From the IMG/VR virus record IMGVR_UViG_3300033388_005973, positions 1 through 24,212 of that record: DNA of 24,212 nt; one strand, 5' to 3'. Positions 19,812 through 24,212 of the stretch are shown piece by piece. Each line of letters opens with the position of its first letter. Within the stretch, counting starts at the first letter, position 1. This DNA comes from a virus. A model generated the notes under the pieces. That model was given only the letters and a program-made list of their open reading frames with translations. It ran no database searches and was not told the origin of the DNA. The position numbers and the translations under genes were made by a program.

Positions 19812-22379
19812 GACACAGGTGGAACTTGGAAATACCAAGCCGCTGATGAGGCTTCAAATTATTATCAGCAAGATGGCACTCATGTATTTAGGGTAGCTGG
19901 TACTGGTGCAGTTGATGGCGCAATCACATGGATTAATGGATTAGAGATTAAGAATGATGGTGACTCAGACTTCAAAACAAATAGTATTCTTAACTCTGTT
20001 ATTGACACAGCAAATAATACTATAACTATTGTCGAGGCAGACATATCCGACTTGCAGTCTTACCTACTTATAACTGATATTGATGACACTCCGGTTGATG
20101 CAGAAACATCAGCCCCTATAAGTTCCAATTGGGCGTTTGATCATGACGTTGCCACAACTCACTTTACGCAAGCATCGATAAGTATTACCAAGTCCCAGAT
20201 CAGCGATTTCGCAGATGCAGATTATGCTACTGGCGCTGAGGGTGATTTAGCTGCAACCGCAATGCAGGATTTAATTAACGATACAACACCACAACTTGGC
20301 AGTCATCTTGACTGCACTAATAAAAACCTTACTGATGCTGGCACGATAGTTCTTGGTGGTGCTTCTGTAGTGGCGTGGCACTCAACGAATGAAGTTTTAC
20401 AGATTGGTACTGGCGGTAGTATATCGGGCAGCAATACCACTGGCGAAAGCATCCGCGTTGGAAACAATATTTATAGGAATACATCTAATCTTGAAAAGCA
20501 TCTTAATGACGGTTACGCATCATCACTCGAACAAAATTCAACAGGTCAAATATTATTTAATGTAGGTGGTACTGAGCTTGCAGATACAACAGTTGCATAC
20601 ACAACGACTACGCTTTTAAGTACGGGGGTTTGGGACTTCGGTGGCAACCTTGATGTAACCGGACAAAAGATTGTTAGCTCATCTAATGGTGACATTGATA
20701 TTGAACCTCACGGTACTGGCAACGTGTTGTTGGGCAACATGACATTCGATGCCGATCAAACTATTGGTGCCGGTCAAGATGATTACGTGCTGAGGTATGA
20801 CGATGCAAGCGGACTGATCAAACTTGAATCCACTGGCGGCGGGCTTGACAGTGCAAGGGTGGTGTTGGAAACACCCGTTGCCACAACAAGCGGAACGTCA
20901 CATGATTTCACTGCCATTCCAGATTGGGTCACTGAGATAGTTGTAATATTTAGTGATGTGTCAACGAATGGAACTAGCCCCGTCATTATCCAAATTGGCG
21001 ATTCCGGTGGAATCGAAACAACCGGATATGTTGGCAGAACATATCAAACAAACTCTAGCATCAATTCAAACTATGCAACGGTTGGTGGGTTTGGCGTAAC
21101 GGGGGCAAATATCGCCGCTTCGGAGAGAAAGGGAACCGTTGTTCTTTCTCTGATTGACCCCGCAACAAACACATGGGTTGCTTCCATTGACACAATAACG
21201 GGGTTGATAGATCAGCATGGTGCTGGCAATAAATCATTAACTGGAACGCTTGACAGGATTAGGCTCACCACTCAGGGCGGCTCAGAAACTTTTGATAACG
21301 GCAAGGTTAATATTTCATATACTGGAGCCGGTGGGTATACGGGCGACGAGATTGTTCTTGATCTCTCACCGCAGCTTGGCGGTGAATTAGATGCTCAAGG
21401 TGAAGACATAACTAGCGTTGGCGTGATGTCAATGCTTGAGCAAGCCGCTGCCGAAGCAGACGAAGCGGCTCACGGTCAATTTTGGGTGAAAACCGCAACG
21501 CCAAATTTGCCGATGTTCACCAATGATATTGGTGAGGACTTTCAGCTTGGCAATACTGGCGTTCAAAAAGTTACTGAAACGCCAACCGCTACAACTTCGG
21601 GAACGTCACATGATTACACCGGAATTCCTGATTGGGTGACAACTATTGTGGTCATGTATACAGGAGTTTCGACTTCTGGAAGTTCGCCGCCAATGATTCA
21701 GCTTGGCGATTCCGGTGGTATTGAGGCAAGTGGTTATCTTGGCGCAGCACAACAACTAGCCTCGGGTTTGACTTCCAGTGCTCACAGCACAGGTTTTGAA
21801 TTATGTGGTAATTGGTCGAGCAGTTATGTTTTCCACGGAATGACCACACTTCGGCGTGAGAGTGCTGCAAGTAATGTTTGGACGGTTGAGAGTTCGATTG
21901 CTTTCTCTGCCGGTGGCGCATATATGGGCGTTTGCTCAGGGTCAAAAGCATTGACGGCCACGCTTGATCGAATTCGATTGACCACTATTGGTGGCAGTGA
22001 CACCTTTGATGCCGGTGAATTTAACATCACTTATTCAGGCGACCATGCAAGCGACCCGGCAACTGGTGTCAACATTCAAGTTTGGGCGGCCATAACGGGA
22101 ACCGGCACACCAGCTGCCGATGCCTCGCTTGGTGTTGATAGCATCACGGACATTGCGGCGGGAACTTATGAGGTTGATTTCACAACGGCGTTTTCTGACG
22201 CGCATTATGTGACTGTTGCTAACTGCGGGCAGGCAGTTGACAACGCCAACAACGAAGTGATTGTCACAACGGCTGGCAACAATTATGCGACAACTGAGGT
22301 GAGGGTCAGGGCATCGACGGGCGGCGGTTCAAGCCCTGACGTTGTTGAAATGAATGTTATGATCACATCGGCTGATTAA
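19812..22379 (+). CDS. Large tail fibre 5, C-terminal part in frame after the TGA
   Basis: About 855 codons in the same frame as 18903-19811. The first residues (DTGGTWKYQAADEASNYYQQ, then AITWINGLEI) continue the fibre module interrupted by TGA. No ribosome site supports a fresh start; a TTG at 20052 lies inside the homologous region. Farther on: shaft repeats (ISSNWAFDHD, LEKHLNDGYASSLEQNSTGQ), then two copies of a 155-aa domain (20868-21326 and 21572-22040) starting ETPxATTSGTSHDxTxIPDW, and a last domain VNIQVWAAITGTGTPAADAS ending MITSAD. This is the likely receptor-binding end. Read-through would give a fibre of 1157 residues. Confidence 0.75.
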   Translation, partial: DTGGTWKYQAADEASNYYQQDGTHVFRVAGTGAVDGAITWINGLEIKNDGDSDFKTNSILNSVIDTANNTITIVEADISDLQSYLLITDIDDTPVDAETSAPISSNWAFDHDVATTHFTQASISITKSQISDFADADYATGAEGDLAATAMQDLINDTTPQLGSHLDCTNKNLTDAGTIVLGGASVVAWHSTNEVLQIGTGGSISGSNTTGESIRVGNNIYRNTSNLEKHLNDGYASSLEQNSTGQILFNVGGTELADTTVAYTTTTLLSTGVWDFGGNLDVTGQKIVSSSNGDIDIEPHGTGNVLLGNMTFDADQTIGAGQDDYVLRYDDASGLIKLESTGGGLDSARVVLETPVATTSGTSHDFTAIPDWVTEIVVIFSDVSTNGTSPVIIQIGDSGGIETTGYVGRTYQTNSSINSNYATVGGFGVTGANIAASERKGTVVLSLIDPATNTWVASIDTITGLIDQHGAGNKSLTGTLDRIRLTTQGGSETFDNGKVNISYTGAGGYTGDEIVLDLSPQLGGELDAQGEDITSVGVMSMLEQAAAEADEAAHGQFWVKTATPNLPMFTNDIGEDFQLGNTGVQKVTETPTATTSGTSHDYTGIPDWVTTIVVMYTGVSTSGSSPPMIQLGDSGGIEASGYLGAAQQLASGLTSSAHSTGFELCGNWSSSYVFHGMTTLRRESAASNVWTVESSIAFSAGGAYMGVCSGSKALTATLDRIRLTTIGGSDTFDAGEFNITYSGDHASDPATGVNIQVWAAITGTGTPAADASLGVDSITDIAAGTYEVDFTTAFSDAHYVTVANCGQAVDNANNEVIVTTAGNNYATTEVRVRASTGGGSSPDVVEMNVMITSAD
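20868..21326 (+). repeat. Fibre tip domain, copy 1
   Basis: Encodes ETPVATTSGTSHDFTAIPDW ... IIQIGDSGGIETTGYVG ... TGTLDRIRLTTQGG ... VNISYTG. Paired with the copy at 21572-22040; the edges are well conserved, the middle diverged. This domain type is common at the ends of phage fibres. Confidence 0.8.
21572..22040 (+). repeat. Fibre tip domain, copy 2
   Basis: Encodes ETPTATTSGTSHDYTGIPDW ... MIQLGDSGGIEASGYLG ... TATLDRIRLTTIGG ... FNITYSG. Same domain as 20868-21326, with a diverged middle section (WSSSYVFHGMTTLRRE), as expected of a variable surface. Confidence 0.8.
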
Positions 22380-22390
22380 GGTGAAATGAA

Positions 22391-22912
22391 ATGACAAGAG
22401 TTGCAATTTTAGAAATGCCAGATGGCGGCGTTGCCGTTATGAATCCCGTGCGTTCGGCGCAAATCGCAAGCGGCCTGAAAGAAGATGCGTTTCTGGATAT
22501 GTTGCAAGCCAGAAAAATAATCACTCACCCTGACAGAGTTCCACGCGGCATTGTCGATGATTCAACCTTTCCCGATCATGGCGGCGCTGCAATGCGTTAT
22601 GAGTTGGACGAAGAAACTGAAATTGTCAGCCAAGTTGCCTACACTGATCAGCGCCGATGTTTCCGCAATTCGTGGAAGTGGGGCGGCTTAAGTGTCATTG
22701 AAGACCCAACCAAAATGGCTGGCATTAAAAAGGCCAAAGCAAGAATTGTGCGTGACCGCCTGCTAGAATTAAGCGACCAAGATGAAATGAGGCTATTGGC
22801 TGGAGGAGGGCAGGATCTGGTAAATATCAGGACTTATCGAACAAGTTTACGGGGCCTTGGAACTGATATTGATCTGGATCCGGATAATGTACCCTGGCCG
22901 AATAAGCCATAA
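22391..22912 (+). CDS. Tail fibre assembly-like protein
   Basis: 173 aa. The N-terminus MTRVAILEMPDGGVAVMNPV, the central RRCFRNSWKWGG and the segment MAGIKKAKARIVRDRLLELS are a pattern I know from proteins encoded just downstream of phage tail fibres, where a fibre chaperone usually sits. The C-terminus (IRTYRTSLRGLGTDIDLDPD, NVPWPNKP) resembles the end of tail fibre assembly proteins. It starts 12 bases after the fibre stop. Its first three quarters share the GC-rich composition of the distal fibre, while the last 40 codons return to the usual style, so a recombination joint may lie near 22780. Confidence 0.6.
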   Translation: MTRVAILEMPDGGVAVMNPVRSAQIASGLKEDAFLDMLQARKIITHPDRVPRGIVDDSTFPDHGGAAMRYELDEETEIVSQVAYTDQRRCFRNSWKWGGLSVIEDPTKMAGIKKAKARIVRDRLLELSDQDEMRLLAGGGQDLVNIRTYRTSLRGLGTDIDLDPDNVPWPNKP

Positions 22913-22949
22913 GTATATTAGTATATGTATGCTAGTATCTGATAACTAC

Positions 22950-22969
22950 TGAAGACCTGCCGATCTTCA
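22950..22969. other. Small hairpin in the 112-bp gap after the fibre module
   Basis: TGAAGA and TCTTCA pair around an eight-base loop. The rest of the gap (22913-23024) is AT-rich with TATATTAG and GTATATGTATG runs and a possible -10 TATAAC before the next gene; no clear terminator. Confidence 0.35.
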
Positions 22970-23024
22970 TGTAGATGTATAACAGGCGAATATAACTTTA
23001 TTAATATATTAGGAGATTCTTATA

Positions 23025-23405
23025 ATGAGACTTGATTTTTCAGCACCAATTAATGGTTACGATGATAAACCAATTAAAGTGTCTAATGCTGCCCCTGCAG
23101 ATCCAGAACGTGGTATTGAAGCCCGTGAAGCGGAATTCATGACACTGGGAACTATGGCAATTCAGGCTCTAAATACTATATCTGAGCAGGATAAGAATAT
23201 GCCTGCTGAACAGAAGGTACATCGTGCTACTCTAAGCGTATTGATTCATAAGGCCATGAAAGAAGATGGTTTTGTTAATGTGGATCAGAAGGACATTGTG
23301 ATGATGAAGGATCAGATGAATACGATCTATGCCCCACTGCCCTTAATGCGTGCATTTGAGATCTTTGATCCGAAAGTTGCAGAAGTAGCTGATAAAGCTA
23401 AATAA
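23025..23405 (+). CDS. 126-aa hypothetical phage protein
   Basis: AGGAG nine bases before the ATG. Product starts MRLDFSAPINGYDDKPIKVS, then a spacer, then helices with FMTLGTMAIQALNTISEQDK, RATLSVLIHKAMKEDG and a C-terminal YAPLPLMRAFEIFDPKVAEV. The scheme of a short M-LDF-P lead, a TLG-xxxxxAL helix and an IHKA helix is one I know from a widespread family of small phage proteins of unknown role, often near structural genes. Followed by a strong terminator. Confidence 0.6.
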   Translation: MRLDFSAPINGYDDKPIKVSNAAPADPERGIEAREAEFMTLGTMAIQALNTISEQDKNMPAEQKVHRATLSVLIHKAMKEDGFVNVDQKDIVMMKDQMNTIYAPLPLMRAFEIFDPKVAEVADKAK

Positions 23406-23411
23406 ATAGTA

Positions 23412-23445
23412 GCTGCCCCGCCCACCAGGGCGGGAGCAGCGTTTT
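23412..23445 (+). terminator. Rho-independent terminator
   Basis: GCTGC-CCCGCCC and GGGCGGG-GCAGC arms form a strong GC stem around a short loop, followed by GTTTT. It lies in the gap before the lysis-like genes, so those may need their own promoter or read-through. Confidence 0.85.
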
Positions 23446-23454
23446 AGGAACTAT

Positions 23455-23862
23455 ATGTATCAATCGAAACATTTTGCTCTACACGAATATGTCCCTCCGC
23501 ACATTATTGAGTTGCGTGGGGATAAAGCGTGGGAGCTACTAGATTCCCGTTTACTAATATCCGATGATGGATTACGTACTCGATATGGTTCTATCACAAT
23601 TAATAATTGGTTTTGGGGTGGTACCAGATTATGGTCCGGTTTACGAACTCCAGAAAGCCCCGATTACTCATTAACCTCCCAACATACATATGGTCGAGCC
23701 AGTGATAAATTATTCAATGATGTCACAGTTGATGAAGTACGAGCTGATATCTTAGCTCATCCTGAAAAATACCCATTAATTATGTCCCTCGAGCTAGATG
23801 TTAATTGGCTCCATACTGATACACGAAATTGTAAAAGAATAAAAACATATAAACCTTACTAG
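23455..23862 (+). CDS. M15-type D-Ala-D-Ala peptidase, endolysin candidate
   Basis: 135 aa, AGGAA four bases before the ATG. QHTYGRASD (H77, D84) and WLHTD (H120, D122) fit the zinc-binding HxxxxxxD and HxD pattern of VanY/M15 peptidases; GTRLWSGLRTPESPDYSLTS leads into the first ligand as usual. Such enzymes cleave peptidoglycan peptides and serve as endolysins in many phages. No signal peptide is visible, so release would need a holin. A membrane protein gene follows after 12 bases. It is shorter than most M15 endolysins and might be a virion-associated or modifying enzyme instead. Confidence 0.7.
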   Translation: MYQSKHFALHEYVPPHIIELRGDKAWELLDSRLLISDDGLRTRYGSITINNWFWGGTRLWSGLRTPESPDYSLTSQHTYGRASDKLFNDVTVDEVRADILAHPEKYPLIMSLELDVNWLHTDTRNCKRIKTYKPY

Positions 23863-23874
23863 TGGGAGTTTGTT

Positions 23875-24189
23875 ATGGATTGGCATTTAACACAGAAATT
23901 CAGTATTGGAGTCTTATTGTTATTGGTGTCAAATATAGGGACGACTATTTGGTGGGCAGCAAAGCTTGATACAACTGTCACGAATATGGGGGAGATTCCT
24001 GCTCGTATAACAACAGTTGAAGAAAAGATTATTGCAATAGAAACTGAAAACAAATTAAAAAATGGGTTACTTGGTGAATTTACACAAACTTTAAATGCTT
24101 TAGATAACACTATCTCTCGTATTGATCGAGAGCAGGCACGAAGAACTCCAATGGTTAACCGCGTTGAACAAGATATGGGTAGTAAATAA
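23875..24189 (+). CDS. Membrane-anchored coiled-coil protein, lysis accessory candidate
   Basis: 104 aa, GGGAG before the ATG. One N-terminal transmembrane segment (FSIGVLLLLVSNIGTTIWWA, residues 9-28), followed by a charged helical region (ITTVEEKIIAIETENKLKNG, LNALDNTISRIDREQARR) likely to form a coiled coil. This layout fits an inner-membrane spanin or an XhlA-like holin accessory. The position right after the M15 peptidase supports a lysis cassette, but no outer-membrane spanin partner is visible in the window. Confidence 0.55.
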   Translation: MDWHLTQKFSIGVLLLLVSNIGTTIWWAAKLDTTVTNMGEIPARITTVEEKIIAIETENKLKNGLLGEFTQTLNALDNTISRIDREQARRTPMVNRVEQDMGSK

Positions 24190-24191
24190 TA

Positions 24192-24212
24192 ATGAGATTA
24201 GTTGAATCTACA
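24192..24212 (+). CDS. Start of the next gene, cut by the window edge
   Basis: ATG three bases after the previous stop, reading MRLVEST to the end. No clear ribosome site; the spacing suggests coupling. Too short to identify. Confidence 0.3.

Noticed and set aside
20052-20057. TTG at 20052 as a true start of a separate fibre gene
   Set aside because: The 240 bases before it, back to the TGA, are open and homologous to fibre modules, and no ribosome site precedes the TTG.

Overview
The window is a stretch of a double-stranded DNA bacteriophage genome that looks N4-like (Schitoviridae type). The main grounds are a T7-type RNA polymerase split into two polypeptides, as in the N4 RNAPII heterodimer: the larger part ends just after the DxRGRxY motif (1617-2495, minus) and the second subunit starts at the left edge (1-120, minus). 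In addition, the terminase block runs in the opposite direction with the N4 gp69-gp68-gp67-like order (10720-14242, plus). Early genes leave one way and late genes the other, as in N4, so in a linear N4-like genome the physical ends would fall in or near the 5.6-8.9 kb divide. The host cannot be read from the sequence; a Gram-negative bacterium is likely (an outer-membrane-type beta-barrel protein, an N4-like layout), and the fibre modules resemble those I know from aquatic phages.

Region 1 (1-5760, minus strand) is an early-type block: small, tightly packed, often overlapping genes, each with a good ribosome binding site. It holds the two RNA polymerase subunits, separated by an unusual cassette of five coupled small genes, four of them paralogous and one frameshifted. 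Further upstream are a 44-aa gene, an 87-aa gene, a secreted beta-barrel-like protein with a 33-aa membrane peptide, a zinc-ribbon protein and several unknowns. A 21-bp motif recurs four times upstream of start codons and is a candidate phage-specific promoter. A family of GC-rich REP-like hairpin repeats fills the gaps, including about 450 bp of non-coding DNA at 3131-3581.

Region 2 (5760-7270) carries two small plus-strand ORFs (46 and 50 aa), a degenerate tRNA-like element, GC-rich structured DNA, two Rho-independent terminators, four good tRNA genes (Gln-UUG, Pro-UGG, His-GUG, Leu-UAG, all reading codons that begin with C) and large hairpins at the convergent junction.

Region 3 (7270-8900) is a minus-strand pair, an HTH-metallophosphoesterase fusion and a small HExxH metallopeptidase, divergent from the late operon.

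Region 4 (8900-14242, plus) is a coupled operon: two unknowns, a two-domain protein with a DUF2829/Tad2-like domain (candidate anti-Thoeris sponge), dCMP deaminase, a likely small terminase, the large terminase and a head-tail adaptor candidate.

Region 5 (14233-22912) is an array of tail-fibre genes with two kinds of shared N-terminal anchor. The largest fibre (18903-22379) has an in-frame TGA, and its distal part is visibly richer in GC, with a duplicated receptor-type domain. Region 6 (23025-24212) has a small unknown, a strong terminator, an M15-type peptidase (endolysin candidate), a membrane-anchored coiled-coil protein (lysis accessory candidate) and the first codons of another gene.
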